DNA of 64,000 nucleotides from Bursaphelenchus xylophilus (lineage: Eukaryota; Nematoda; Chromadorea; Rhabditida; Aphelenchoididae), in NCBI GenBank assembly GCA_904066235.2, contig CAJFCV020000003.1, positions 1,860,001 through 1,924,000 on the forward strand, given 5' to 3'. Within the stretch, counting starts at the first letter, position 1, and each line of letters opens with the position of its first letter. Both the position numbers and the translations under genes were made by a program. This document shows, in pieces, positions 10,772-21,649 of this stretch. The notes below the pieces were generated by a model that ran no database searches, was not told the DNA's origin, and worked only from the letters and a program-made list of their open reading frames with translations.

Positions 10772-11147
10772 TTTGGGGCTTCGGTAGTTGAGCCCCCCAC
10801 GAAAGGTAGTTCAAACCCCCACTGTTTTTGCCCGTTTCACACCCCATATAATGAACAAATTAGAATAATACAAAAAATGTAAGTGGGGGTTTGATCTACT
10901 ACGTTGGGGGTATGATCTAAAACGTAGGGGGCTTTTTCTAAAACGAAGGGGGGTTGATCTAAAACGTAAGGGGCTTGATCTAAAACGTTGGGGGCTTCAT
11001 CTAAAACGTAGGGGGCTTGTGCTGGACCATACAACTTGGATTAATTCTTTGAAATAAATTTTGGGGTTCAGAATGGACGAGGGGGGCTGTACTGGGTTAT
11101 GGGGGGCTAAACTGGACTGGGGGGCTGTACTACCTTAGCCCCAAAAT
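10772..11147. mobile_element. Inverted-repeat element carrying a 21 bp tandem array (6 units)
   Basis: Terminal repeats TTGGGGCTTCGGTAGTTGAG (left) and the inverse of CTGTACTACCTTAGCCCCAA (right). Inside, about six units of TGATCTAAAACGTAGGGGGCT (19-23 bp) lie in tandem. Translated on the minus strand they give a 7-residue repeat like APYVLDQ, an artefact of the 21 bp period. A second copy at 13453-13746 has only two units, so the array is length-variable. Confidence 0.8.
10878..11026. repeat. Minisatellite, about 21 bp unit
   Basis: Consecutive units differ mainly in GTAGGGGGCT / GTTGGGGGCT / GTAAGGGGCT. They lie wholly inside the transposon at 10772-11147. Confidence 0.8.
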
Positions 11148-11945
11148 TTTAATCGAAAAAAACGAATTTTTAGGCCGAATTTTCAAAAAAAAACAAGATT
11201 TTTCTTTTTTTTTTGAAATTCCAAAAAATCCGTCATGATGACGCATTTTTTAGAAAGAAATTAATCTAAAAAATTAATTTCTAGGATGAAATTAAAAAAA
11301 AAAGATTTTTAAATTTTTTCAAAATTTCCAAAAAATCCGTCATGATGACATATTCTTTGGAAAATTCCGTAAGTCGCCGCAAAAAATGTTTTTCACCCGA
11401 AAACTGTCAAAATGTGTCGCCAGACGACCAAAAAACACCTCAGATGAACTAAAAACACTGCTCGGAAACCTTATCATACGATTAAACTTTGAAAAAAATA
11501 ATATTTTTCTCTATCTCCTCTACAAAATGTTAGCCAAAAAATTGCAAAATACCGAGTATTACTCTCCAATTTTTTTCGAAAAATAAAAAAATTTTTCCCA
11601 CGAATAAAAAATTTTTCGAAAAGGTCTCTCAAATGCCACCCACATGAACTGTCAGCGAACGAATTGTAGAGGGAGTTGAGGGTGTAAAGATTGGGCGGTC
11701 TGCGGGACGCCGACGGTTTGTTTGCTGTAATAACTGGGCATGAGATGTTGTAAAGTTTTAAAATCTCGAGAAAAATTAAATGAAACGTCATAATTACCCG
11801 AAACATTATTGTTTGAAAATGAAAATTTGACTAGCCTTGATGTCATTTTTAACAATAAAAAATAAAAAAAACAATATTTTTTAAAACATTTTTTTTTCAT
11901 TAAAATCCCAAAAAAATGTGTCATCATGACCAAAAAATGGTCCTA

Positions 11946-12019
11946 TCTGTCTGTCGGGAAAATAATGTGGATTTGTCGCAGAAAAATTTCTAGCCTCACA
12001 TTATTTTCCCGACAGGCGA
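11946..12019. mobile_element. Short subfamily B MITE
   Basis: 74 bp deletion derivative: left end TCTGTCTGTCGGGAAAATAA, right end ATTATTTTCCCGACAGGCGA. It is followed by TTTTACAATGAATTTTACAT, a flank shared with the copies at 22.8 kb. Confidence 0.8.
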
Positions 12020-12050
12020 ATCTCTAACTTTTACAATGAATTTTACATTA

Positions 12051-12200
12051 TCATTTGTCGGGAAAATAATGTGGGTTTGTCGCAGAAAAATTTCTAGCCT
12101 TGTCCCGAGTCAAATCCCACATTCCTCGGCTAGCCGTCGCAACGAAATGATGGGCGATTTCAAGGCTCGACGAATCCACATTATTTTCCCGACAGACTGA
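12051..12200. mobile_element. MITE, subfamily B
   Basis: Full copy. The left end is TCATTTGTCGGGAAAATAAT; the right arm has a CGACGAATCCACATTATTTT variant. Confidence 0.9.
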
Positions 12201-12791
12201 TAATCCAAAAAAAAATTGCCTCAGAAGTTTAGTTTTTGACCACTTTCCGCAATAAAGCCTTTTTTGACCTCTCCTCCTTCATTTCCGCAACATACCAACT
12301 AAAAACCGCCTGAGGGCAGATCTCTAATTTTTGAAGATTTCACCTTTGAGCCCCTCAATTCTCCCATCATTTTCGGCGAAACACCAAAATTCCGCCCCGC
12401 ATTCCACTTATTACCGTAATCCCACAATGAACCAAAACCCCTCCCAAAACATTCCCGTCTAGCCAAAAATGAGGTGTTGAAAGCGTCCGCTAACCCGCTT
12501 AATTTATGTATTAACGAAAGCATAAGTGAAAACAACACGTTGTTCTGGCCCCCCTAATCCCCGATTTCCCCCCGACTTGACCAACCTTAAACACGCCCCG
12601 AAATAGATCTTGGACTCGTGCACTGCGTACGGTACGGATTATTGGGGCTAAAAATACCGCGAGTTGGAAGTGGAATTTGTCAAAAAATGTTGCTGAAATC
12701 GGCGGAAGGATTAAGAATCAACAAAACTTTGGCATTTTGCGAGGTGTTGCAGCCTTTAGAAACATCGAAAACACCACAGAACTGTTGGATA

Positions 12792-12939
12792 TCAGTTTGT
12801 CGGGAAAATAATGAACACAATGTCGCTTTGTGTCGCTGAAATGAAAAGCAATTTGAGTTTGCCGCAACCCTATTCGTTTTCTCGACGGTGTTGCGATTTT
12901 TGATGCGACAGAGTTCTCATTATTTTCCCGACAGATTGA
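12792..12939. mobile_element. MITE, subfamily A
   Basis: TCAGTTTGTCGGGAAAATAA at the left, TATTTTCCCGACAGATTGA at the right, with the subfamily A centre (AAGCAATTTGAGTTTGCCGC). Confidence 0.9.
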
Positions 12940-13223
12940 CAGAGATCTTTCAAAATTCAAAAAGTCGTGGTGGGACCAAAATTAAAAATTTTGGATTTTC
13001 AAAAAAACTAGGATAAAGGTTTAGTAAGACATATTGGAGATTTTTAGTTCGTCCTTTTGAAAAATAATCGTGATTTTTTGATCGTAAAATCAACATGTTT
13101 CAACACTTTTTTGTGATATCTTTGTCAATGACGCCCTGCACTGGAAGACCTCTAGCTCTGGATTCAAAAAAAATTTGAGCCAGTGAAGGACTAACTAAGA
13201 CAAGAGTCATCCCTCATATATAC

Positions 13224-13412
13224 AAGTCCGTGTGTAAAGTCACTGTAGTGATTTTTGGCGATTGCACTGTGCGAAAAAAGGGGGGCAAATGACAGCCCAA
13301 AAAATCTATTGCACGGTGCAAAAAGCGAGAAATTGCACAGTGCAAGGTTAACTTTTGCTTTCGCACAGTGCATGTAGCAGAAATCACTCCAGCGACTCTA
13401 TGAACACATTAG
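13224..13412. mobile_element. Inverted-repeat element with GCACAGTGCA hairpins (AGTCCGT family)
   Basis: The ends AAGTCCGTGTGTAAAGTCAC and its inverse (GCGACTCTATGAACACATTA) enclose four GCACNGTGC palindromes. The same order of motifs recurs near 13.9, 14.5-15.0, 27.6, 47.6, 49.4, 62.7 and 62.95 kb. Confidence 0.7.
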
Positions 13413-13452
13413 TACTCTCTTGGCTGCCGCAGGGGCCGAGCGCAGCCTAAAA

Positions 13453-13746
13453 AATTGGGGGCTTCGGTAGTTGAGCCCCCCACGAAAGGAAGTTCAAACC
13501 CCCACTGTTTTGCCCGTTTCACACCCCACATAATGAACAAATTAGAATAATACAAAAAATGTAAGTGTGGGTTTGATCTGCTACGTTGGGGGTTTGATCT
13601 AAAACGTAAGGGGCTTGTGCTGGACTATACAACTTGGATTAATTCTTTGAAATAAATTTTGGGGTTCAGAATGGACGAGGGGGGTTGTACTGGGTCATGG
13701 GGGGCTAAACTGGACTGGGGGGCTGTACTACCTTAGCCCCAAAAAT
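13453..13746. mobile_element. Second copy of the 21 bp-array element (2 units)
   Basis: Nearly identical to 10772-11147 on both flanks (GAACAAATTAGAATAATACA; GGTTCAGAATGGACGAGGGG) but with two array units instead of about six. Confidence 0.85.
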
Positions 13747-13835
13747 TGATATTCGACCTTTCTGGCCAAATTTATTTTTATCTCTGGCCGCTCTCCGCAT
13801 TCCGGTAGACTCGGCTGCGCCTGTAAAGCGTGAGC

Positions 13836-14020
13836 TAGCCCAAAAAAGGTGATTTTTGGCGTTTGCACAGTGCAATACAGGCCAGGGTGCGAGCGACAGT
13901 CCAAAAAAGCCTATTGCACGGTGCAAAAAACAGCAAATTGCACGGTGCAAAGAAAACTTCTGTTTCCCCACAGTGCATGCCGCCATAATCACTCTAGCGA
14001 ACCTACGGACAGACAAGTAT
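13836..14020. mobile_element. AGTCCGT-family element, degraded left end
   Basis: Contains TTTGCACAGTGCAATACAGG, GCGAGCGACAGTCCAAAAAA, TGCACGGTGCAAAAAACAGC and a right end CCATAATCACTCTAGCGAAC. Confidence 0.6.
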
Positions 14021-14514
14021 CACAAAAGAAAATAAAAATAAAAAAATCCAGCCTCAAATTCCCCCCAAAATCTCGGACAGTTCGGAAGCGTCCGCCTTCC
14101 TAGAGACGCGGAGAACTTGAAAACTAATTTCTCCTCACAAATTTAAACCGTTTCAATTCGCCTCCTTGCCGAGCCCTCCATTCCCGGCCCCGCCCCTTTT
14201 CGTCTTTCTCGAGTCCGGGAAAACACGAAGCGGAAAAAAGGGGATCCACTAAAAATACCGGAAGTTAGTGTCACTAATACGGTTAGGATCGGGGCCGTCT
14301 GTTTTCTCGGTAGCGGCCCGCTTCCCGAACGATTTGCGAACCATTTAGACATAAGAAGACTCGGGCATCAAGTTCCGCGGAACGCCGAAAATCCCGAGAA
14401 TATGTTGCCGAAAGGGCCTTGCAGAGGGATTTGGAGTTTTTTTTCGATTTTTGAGTATCTAAAAAAGTTTTTTTTTAAATTTTTAGAAGGAGAAAAGGGG
14501 ATATAATCAAGCAT

Positions 14515-15018
14515 GGCAACATGCACTGTGCAAAAACAAAAGTTCATTTTGCACAGTGCAATTTTTTGGGATTTGAAAACTTTTTTGTCAAGCATTTTTG
14601 TGAAGTTTTTGGGCGAGAAAAAAAAATATCTTTTTTCGTGAAAATTTTGAGGTAAAACAATTCTCATATTCTTTACAAAATATATTACTATCAATACTAG
14701 TCCATTGGCAACGTCGTTGAAGTGATTTTTGCAACATGCACTGTGCAAAAACAAAAGTTCACTTTGCACTATGCAATAGGCTTTTTGGATTAACCCTCAC
14801 ACCAAGACTTTCTCCGCACTGGTGCGGCCCACCACAAGAAGTCCACGCGCTTGATGGAACGACCAGGAGTGACTGGAGTGACTTCGACGGCATTGCGCTG
14901 TGGAGAAAAAGTCAGAACGCAAGCGACAGCCCAAAAAGCCTATTGCACAGTGCAAAGCGAGCTTTTGCTTTTGCACAGTGCATGTCGCCGAAATCACTGC
15001 AAGGACTTTGCGAACAGA
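14515..15018. mobile_element. Broken and clustered AGTCCGT-family fragments
   Basis: Arms CAACATGCACTGTGCAAAAA occur at about 14519 and 14732, and a right arm (GCATGTCGCCGAAATCACTG, then CGAACAGACT) ends near 15018. The spacing suggests a copy split by, or duplicated around, A+T-rich DNA. Confidence 0.5.
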
Positions 15019-15026
15019 CTCTATTA

Positions 15027-15180
15027 TCAGTCTGTCGGGAAAATAACGGAGGATCGTCGCGCCTCGGAATCACCCGTCATCGCTTTGCGACGGCTGTCGA
15101 AGCTGGTGATTTGGTGCGCGATAGAGGCGAGACGAGACATTTTGCTGCGACGATCCGTCGTTATTTTCCCGACAAACTGA
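15027..15180. mobile_element. MITE, subfamily C (ACGGMGGATCGTCGC arms)
   Basis: Outer repeats as in the other subfamilies (TCAGTCTGTCGGGAAAATAA), but the inner arms read CGGAGGATCGTCGCGCCTCG and the inverse GCGACGATCCGTCG. Confidence 0.9.
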
Positions 15181-16130
15181 TATTATGATGTCTAAAAAAT
15201 GAGCAAAACTTGCATGCTATATATTTCCTCGTCTTTTATGTCATCAAAAATTTTTAACACAAGACCAAAAAAATTTGTTTCTCAAGCCCCACGAAAATTC
15301 AAAAATTTACAGAAAAATGTAAAAAAAAAATCAAATTTCACCCAAAAATTTATCACTCAGCTCAAAATCATCGACCTCCATTAATTTCCCATCTTTATAA
15401 ACCCCAAGACAATCGGAAGTCCAACCTTGCAGCACTGATGAAACTCTCCTAATGCGGCGCTAATTAGGCCGCCTGTTTAACGCCCAAACATCGGGCCCGA
15501 CATCCGCCCAACAACCCCCACCGTTCGTACAGTCCGCCATACCGTATATGTAGCCCGAATCCGGCATGCGCGTCGAGGGGATTTACCGTGGGAGTTTACA
15601 AACACATTTTTTCGAAAATTTGTGCGTAACCTTTTCCGTCGACGTCTCAATTCCTCGACGACGCGTGTCCGGCTCGTGGCCAATAGAATATTTTTGGATT
15701 AAACGCCCAATGTCTTGAGGCATCACTCCTCTCCAGCGCCGCAGTTTTGCGACTCGGAAACGGCTTAGCGCCGGATTGATGTATGTCTATGATGATATGT
15801 GGTTAATAGATGGGACAGAAATACGGATGTATATTTGATATAGTAGATTTGAGTCATAAGCGGAAAAGCTTAAAACAGGTCAAAATTACGTCAAAGTATA
15901 CGCTTGCTTAATACAAATAATAAGGTTTATCAGGTTCTAGGACAGTTTATCATCTATTTTTAAGTATTTTACATTGATCACTGATAGTGAGATAATATCC
16001 AGATAAAAAAAATTGTTTTTTGGTGTAAATTTGGGCCTTTTCTATGCTGCAGAAGCTCAGGATCAAAAAAAATAAATAAATAAAGTTAGCAATAACTAAA
16101 ATTAGAAAAAGTTGTCGTACTATAAGTCAT
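15181..16130. other. Unique DNA, no supported gene
   Basis: A 68-codon Arg-rich minus-strand frame at 15477-15683 (VVEELRRRRKRLRTNFRKN) has a possible internal donor ACG|GTAAAT but no acceptor. I do not call it. The rest is A+T-rich. Confidence 0.3.
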
Positions 16131-16134
16131 CTTC

Positions 16135-16325
16135 AAGTCTCTGCCAATTCGCCAAGCCTCTGTCAAGCCTTCGCCATGTCTCCGCCAAGCCTCCGCCGAG
16201 CCTTCAACGAGCGTCCGCCAAGCCTTCGTCAAGCCTCCGCCGATTCGCCAAGTCTCCGCCAAGCCTTCGCCGAGTCTTTGCCAAGCTTTTGCCAAGTCTC
16301 CGCCGAATCTCCGCCAAGCAACCAA
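16135..16325. repeat. CTCCGCCAAGC-type short tandem repeat
   Basis: Imperfect 11-12 bp units (CTCCGCCAAGC, CTTCGCCGAGC) run for about 190 bp. The following sequence (TTTCCCAGCCCTCGTAGGCA, then TCGTATCGATCGATTTTGCG) resembles DNA next to similar repeats at 55.1 kb and, inverted, at 59.5 kb, so the repeat belongs to a dispersed element. The 4-residue periodicity of its ORFs is an artefact. Confidence 0.7.
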
Positions 16326-17310
16326 TGGCTTTCCCAGCCCTCGTAGGCACTTCTAACATCATTTTTTGGATTCACTATTCTTCGTATCGATCGATTTTGC
16401 GCTGACCTGAACTCGTCACCCCAAAAAACCGGGATGCAAAATGATTTGATTCCAAGTTCAGTTCAATTTTCCCCCAAATTTCATGTAAAATACGACGTCG
16501 CACTTTTCGAAAGACCATTTTGTCATCCTTCTTTTCATTGAATTGCCAATTTTGTCATCGAAACAAATTCAAAACTTAATCCCTCAAGAAATTCCCGGCT
16601 AAATTTGGGATTCTGAATAACTGAAAAGTTGCTAACGTCAATACTGTACTACAGTCATCAAAAAAATCTTCCTTCTACGATTTTTGAAATCTCGTGTTTC
16701 GTGTTTCAAACGAGGTTTTTTTGGGGTTTCAAAGAACGGATTCTTCAGAAACGATGACAAGACTTCCGTTGGGGATTAGGACAGCAAACAGGTAGTAGTA
16801 TATAGTCTGTGAATATAAATTTGGGATTACGCTGCTGAACACGCCTGTTACAGAGCGGATTTACGTGATGTGGGAATTATTCGCCGCTGACTGTAAGCTG
16901 CAAGCCAGATCACGTAAGGTTTAGGGGGCGATGAGGGGAATTGAGCAATTGAGCAAGATATACTGTATAATAGTGATTAATATGTACCAAGTTTGAATTT
17001 AGAAGGGGAAAAAGTTTCTGATTACTTTTTACTGTAGAGAATAATGTCTAGAAAAAATAATTTTTTTAACGAAAATGGCAAAGATATAGCCATAAAAAGT
17101 GTTTTCTCTCTGATCGCTCCCCGCCTTTCGCGTATATCCCAGCCTCAAAGATTGCTGAATATCTCGGCTCTCCCTGCAAAACGCGAGCTCAAATTTTCAG
17201 CAATTGATAAGTGGCCTATGACTGTTGTGTGTGCAAAATTTGAAGAAAATCTGAATGTTGCACTTTTGGCTATGTACAAGTTGCATAGGGGCACTTGGCG
17301 AGCGGCAATA

Positions 17311-17418
17311 TCAGTCTGTCGGGCAGATAGAAATTTCATTTTGCCGTGACACAATTCATTTTGATAGCGACGCGATTTTCGATGTGACAGAGAGCTCATT
17401 ATTTTCCCGACAGACTGA
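17311..17418. mobile_element. MITE, subfamily A with internal deletion
   Basis: The left end TCAGTCTGTCGGGCAGATAG diverges after 13 bases. The right end (GAGCTCATTATTTTCCCGAC, then AGACTGA) is intact. Confidence 0.8.
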
Positions 17419-17800
17419 CATCTCCCCCTCAAACTTTTTCCCTTTACATCTCACAGTCAACAAATAGACTTTGACATCGCGCGTGGCGCGTGACGTCGGT
17501 TGTTTTTGATATTCCGCAAAATTAATTCCAAAACCGACCTGGTTTCGTATGCACTAGACGTTCCCAACGACCAACTGCACGCTGCACCTGAAATTCGACA
17601 AAACTCATTATCGTGTTGTAGTGGCGGCGCACACGTAATGACCCGTTCGAATTTATTTATATCAGACAGGTGGAAATGTAAAATTCAAGGGAGAGAATTG
17701 AACTTCAGAATGCGCTACAGATTTAGTCTGTGCTGGGAATTTGTAATGTAAAAATGTACAAAAAACTGTGATAAGAGGCAGTTTCTAAATGAGCCATATT

Positions 17801-17952
17801 TCAGTCTGTCGAGAAAATAATGAGCACACTGTTGTGGGAATAGTGTCGCTGAAGAAGAAATAAACTTGATTTTGTCGCGACACAATTAATTTTCTCGGCG
17901 GCAATGCGATTTTCAACGCGACAGATTGCTCATTATTTTCCCGACAGACTAA
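17801..17952. mobile_element. MITE, subfamily A
   Basis: 152 bp copy, left TCAGTCTGTCGAGAAAATAA, right ATTATTTTCCCGACAGACTA. Confidence 0.9.
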
Positions 17953-18045
17953 TATCTTTCCACTTTGCAGCCACAGCGGAAATCACTCATAATCGCTATG
18001 CAAGGCCAAGCCGGATGCGTCACTAACTTTGAAATTGTTTTTTTG

Positions 18046-18294
18046 CAGTCTGTCGGGAAAATAATGTGGTTTTGTCGCAAAAAAAGAAAAGAATTGCCCA
18101 TTATCGCTTGGCTAGCCGAGGCTGAAAACTTGGTGACCGCGGCAAAAGGAGGAATTTGGCTGCGACAAATCCACATTATTTTCCCGACAGAGTGATGAAT
18201 AAAAATTTTGAAGGCAATGAGGCTAGCGGCCAGCCGTTGCAAAACGATGATAAGCGATTTGAAGTCATTCCACATTATTTTTCCGACAGTCTGA
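18046..18294. mobile_element. MITE subfamily B plus a partial second right half (unit 1 of a tandem duplication)
   Basis: A complete copy at 18046-18195 is followed by a right-half copy ending CACATTATTTTTCCGACAGT. The same arrangement is repeated directly at 18304-18553. Confidence 0.85.
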
Positions 18295-18303
18295 TATCTG
18301 ATA

Positions 18304-18553
18304 TCAGTCTGTTGGGAAAATAATGTGGTTTCGTCGCAAAAAAAAAGAATTGTCCATAATCGCTTGGCTAGCCGAGACTGGTGATTTGATGAGCGACCGC
18401 GACACGTGGAGACATTTGGCTACGAGAGCTCCACATTATTTTCCCGGCAGACTGATGGCAGAACATTTTTGAGGCAATGAGGCCAGCGGCTAGCCGTCGC
18501 AAAACAGTCATGAGTGATTTGAAGCCATTCCACATTATTTTTCCGACAGTCTA
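18304..18553. mobile_element. MITE subfamily B plus a partial right half (unit 2 of a tandem duplication)
   Basis: Shares with unit 1 the order of full copy, GAGGCAATGAGGC linker and truncated copy, with scattered substitutions. This is an older duplication of about 255 bp. Confidence 0.85.
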
Positions 18554-18563
18554 TCATCTGATA

Positions 18564-18716
18564 TCAGTCTGTCGGGGAAATAATGAGCACTCTGTCGCAG
18601 CGAAAATCGCATCGCCCCGAGAAAATAAATTGTATCACGGCAAAATCAAATTGCTTTTCATTTCAGCGAAGCGCTTGGCGCAGCGAAACTACGCTCATTA
18701 TTTTCCCGACAGACTG
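18564..18716. mobile_element. MITE, subfamily A
   Basis: Complete copy, left TCAGTCTGTCGGGGAAATAA, right CATTATTTTCCCGACAGACT. Confidence 0.9.
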
Positions 18717-19389
18717 ATATATGGCTCATTTAGAGTGTTTTTCTTTCAGTTTTAAGGTTCGTTTTACAATACTTTGCTCCTTCTTCGCCGCCAAAACACA
18801 GTCCAAGTAATTAATAAATAATTCCCTCGCTTTATACATATTGATAGTATTTATATATGCGTTAGCACCTGCGCCAACATACGATCAACGATTCACTTGG
18901 TATTATTCATGTCGCCGCGAGTAAATACTGTTATAATAATAGAAAAAGGCGCTCATGTGAATTTCTGCACTCTGCGTACGTACGATTGGAACAACACGTA
19001 CAAGAGGGAAAATACAAAAAATGAAGTCGTTCTCTGTCGCGTGTCATAACGGAAATTGCAGAATCAGCTGGGGGATTAGATCAAACCTGTATGTGTGTGA
19101 ATTCAGGAGAATGTTTCAAAATGCCTAAAATTAAGCCGATGACAAAGTGGCGTCAAGGCTTAATGGGGGTCAGTGATGATTAGAAACAGTAGGAAAAAGT
19201 GGCGAAGTAAAAACCCCTGCCGGTTCCTTGTACAGCAAACAAAACTTTTTTTAATGTCTAGTACATTATCGGGGTAGGGCGGGCAGCACGTCGATTTTCT
19301 GCATTGTTGCTATACATGGTTTAAAAGCGCGATTTCTGAGCTTCAAAACCGTATGTTCAACATATCTCGTAATGCGTTTTAAAGCTCAC

Positions 19390-19450
19390 AGGAATTCGCA
19401 CAAATTAACGCTCCAAAAATGCACAAGACTTATGGGACACCCTAATATTT
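19390..19450 (-). mobile_element. Mariner-like terminal fragment
   Basis: On the minus strand this reads TTAGGGTGTCCCATAAGTCT, the form of mariner terminal repeats, preceded by TA. Confidence 0.45.
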
Positions 19451-19968
19451 GCCAAAAAAGTTTCCATTCACAGGGGAAGTGCCCCAAGTGCGACGCTCAG
19501 ATTTAAATCTGAACCTAGGTCAAGAGGAGTACCCGGTTTTGGAAAAGCTCGGACTGGATCTTTTTCAACATTTTTTTCCAAGCATTTCCTGATTAGAACC
19601 ATCACATACAGCCCTAGACATAGTTTCTTCTCGAAACGGGCCGGTCCCCAGCAGCGCCTGCTTGCTACACTTAAATTTTCTTGAGACACAGTTTACAGAC
19701 GACATGAAGCCCATAAGCGAAATTATAAGTATAAAACGTACTGGTTGAGTTGCGTTACATCTAGTCTAATCCCCCTGAAAGCCAATTTGCCCCCCCCCCC
19801 AAAAATTAACCAGCCCCTCGCTTGTTACAGTAGCCCCAAATACAATGAACCGCCCGATCAACAATCTCTACAATCTCTAATTGTAAGTTGTTTCCTACAA
19901 GCCGCGAAATATATACCCCACCGATCTCGCCGCTTAACCTTTGATGCTCCACCCCTCAAAAGATCCAG

Positions 19969-20100
19969 AAATCGCCTTTGTTTCTGCCCTCCGGAAACCC
20001 TACAAGTCGCAGGGCTGTTACGTTGCCATTAGACGCTCAGCCATTATATGTACAACTAGGGTTTCTGCTGTCAAAACACATTGTATTTTTAACATGCGAC
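19969..20100 (+). CDS. Exon candidate, unidentified
   Basis: 44 open codons, beginning KSPLFLPSGNPTSRR and ending LLSKHIVFLTCD, finish at a good donor GAC|GTAAGC with codon phase 0. The acceptor (AAAAGATCCAG) lacks a pyrimidine tract, so the left edge is uncertain. The end is mildly hydrophobic. A second plus-strand frame is also open. No family is recognised. Confidence 0.3.
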
Positions 20101-20199
20101 GTAAGCGGCAACTACGGTGGGAGGGTGGGGGAAGCGGCGTCGGGCGATCGTATTGAACAGGAAGTTATGTGGGAAGGGCTGTAAAAATGGAAACTACCA

Positions 20200-20425
20200 T
20201 TTTCATAAAGTGTATGAGCGTTGGTCGCGCCCAGCACGGTGCACAAAAATCTCTGATTATTTTGCACCGTGCATTTTGAACTTTTTCCAACGCTTACCGC
20301 TAATGCACAGTGCGTTTTCCTCTTTCGACCTTTCTGAGGCTTGCACGGTGCGAAAAATGAGAAATGCACTGTGCGAAAACAAAAAATCTCCATCCAGTTT
20401 ATGAAAATGCGACTAGTATTTTCAT
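20200..20425. mobile_element. CATAAAGTGCG-type element rich in GCACNGTGC palindromes
   Basis: The ends TTTTCATAAAGTGTATGAGC and the inverse CCAGTTTATGAAAATGCGAC enclose at least six GCACAGTGC or GCACGGTGC palindromes. Relatives lie at 33.9-34.5, 48.26-48.61 and 50.8 kb. Confidence 0.65.
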
Positions 20426-20555
20426 AAAGTGCGCAGACTTTCTTCGCCTTTTGTGGTAAACGCACTGTGCGTTTTACCGTTTTTTTTCGCGCTGAAGACA
20501 TATAAAGGTGGTCATATAAGATCTCGGAATTTTTTTTTCCCAAATCGCGATTTTC

Positions 20556-20792
20556 GGTGCACAAAAAAGTCGACGCCCAAATCGGAAAATTGGCGTCGAC
20601 TTATTTTTTTTCTCGGCACCGAATTCTGAAATTCGGTAAATTTTTCTAAGTTTTTCGAAATCAGTGCACAAAGTCTTAAGTCTGCACCGAAGACTTAAGT
20701 GCTTAAGTCAGCACCGCATTTCGGAATTCGGTGCTGAAAAAATTAAGTTGACGCCAATTTCTCGATTTGGGCGTCGACTTTTTTGTGCTTTT
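20556..20792. mobile_element. Long inverted-repeat element (GTCGACGCCCAAATCG)
   Basis: The left arm, GCACAAAAAAGTCGACGCCC through CGGCACCGAATTCTGAAATT, is mirrored by the right arm GGGCGTCGACTTTTTTGTGC. The arms span about 85 bp each around a centre with nested AAGTCTTAAGTC palindromes. Confidence 0.75.
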
Positions 20793-20829
20793 ATTTTTAT
20801 TTTTAGGCCAAAAGGTGGAAAAGTTTGCA

Positions 20830-20990
20830 CGTTGGCCGGTATTCGGAACCGGAGATCTTTTGAAATTTTGCACGGAGCCGGGAACCGCAGCCGGGCCTGC
20901 AAATTTGGCCTCGGCTCCGGCTGTGGGAGCTAAGAGCCGGAGCCGGAGCCGAAATTTTGACCGTGGCAATCTCTGGTTGAATATCTCGGC
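20830..20990. repeat. GGAGCCGGAGCC-rich dispersed repeat
   Basis: CGGCTCCGG-type 6 bp units with a flank (CCGTGGCAATCTCTGGTTGA) similar to the unit at 55.27-55.5 kb (inverted), where the same GGCTCCGGCTC blocks occur. Confidence 0.5.
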
Positions 20991-21387
20991 TGCGTCGGCA
21001 AAATACGAAGTAAAACTTTCAAGAATTCATATCAGACATATCCCCATAGTGTATCCAAAATTTAAAGAAAATCTGAACACTTGAACCTTCCCTTATGAAA
21101 TTTGTTACCCGAAATTCCGACAGACAAAATCTTAATCAATATAATCGCCGTAAAATTAACGTTAATGCCAGAACAATAAAACTGAGTAATCGCACAATTT
21201 TGGCAATTAAAATAGAACACCTTCAAGCAACCAGCGAGTCCGACCGCCACTAATCCAGAACGAATTTACTTATTTACTGGCTTCGCGGCGTTGGGTAAAG
21301 CAATTAGTGAAAATATTTTTAGATTGTCGGTGAAACTCAAAATATTTTTGTTTTTTTTTTGTTTTTTGAAAAACTTTCCAAGAATGC

Positions 21388-21540
21388 CAGTCTGTCGGGA
21401 AAATAATGAACAAAATTCGCTGCGCCGATCGCATCGCTGAAGTGAAAAGCAATTTGATTTTGTCACGACAAAATTAATTTTCTTGGCGGGGATGCAATTT
21501 TGGATGCGGCAGAGTGCTCATTATTTTCCCGACAGACGGA
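21388..21540. mobile_element. MITE, subfamily A
   Basis: 153 bp copy, left CAGTCTGTCGGGAAAATAAT, right TTATTTTCCCGACAGACGGA. Confidence 0.9.
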
Positions 21541-21649
21541 AAATCTTTTAGAAAAATTTGTTTTTTATTTCCAAAATTTTTCGAAAATATCGACTCTTGG
21601 CCTTTTCAAATTTGGCCCAAACTTTGTTCTTGTGCCACCTATCAATTCC

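Noticed and set aside
10878..11026. CRISPR-like array of 21 bp repeats
   Set aside because: The units are contiguous with no spacers; it is a minisatellite.
10837..11034. APYVLDQ heptad-repeat protein
   Set aside because: It is a direct consequence of the 21 bp tandem DNA array inside a transposon; the second copy of the element has only two units.
12299..12538. 79-codon minus-strand ORF with Gly/Phe-rich sequence
   Set aside because: No acceptor, donor or codon bias; its length is expected by chance here.
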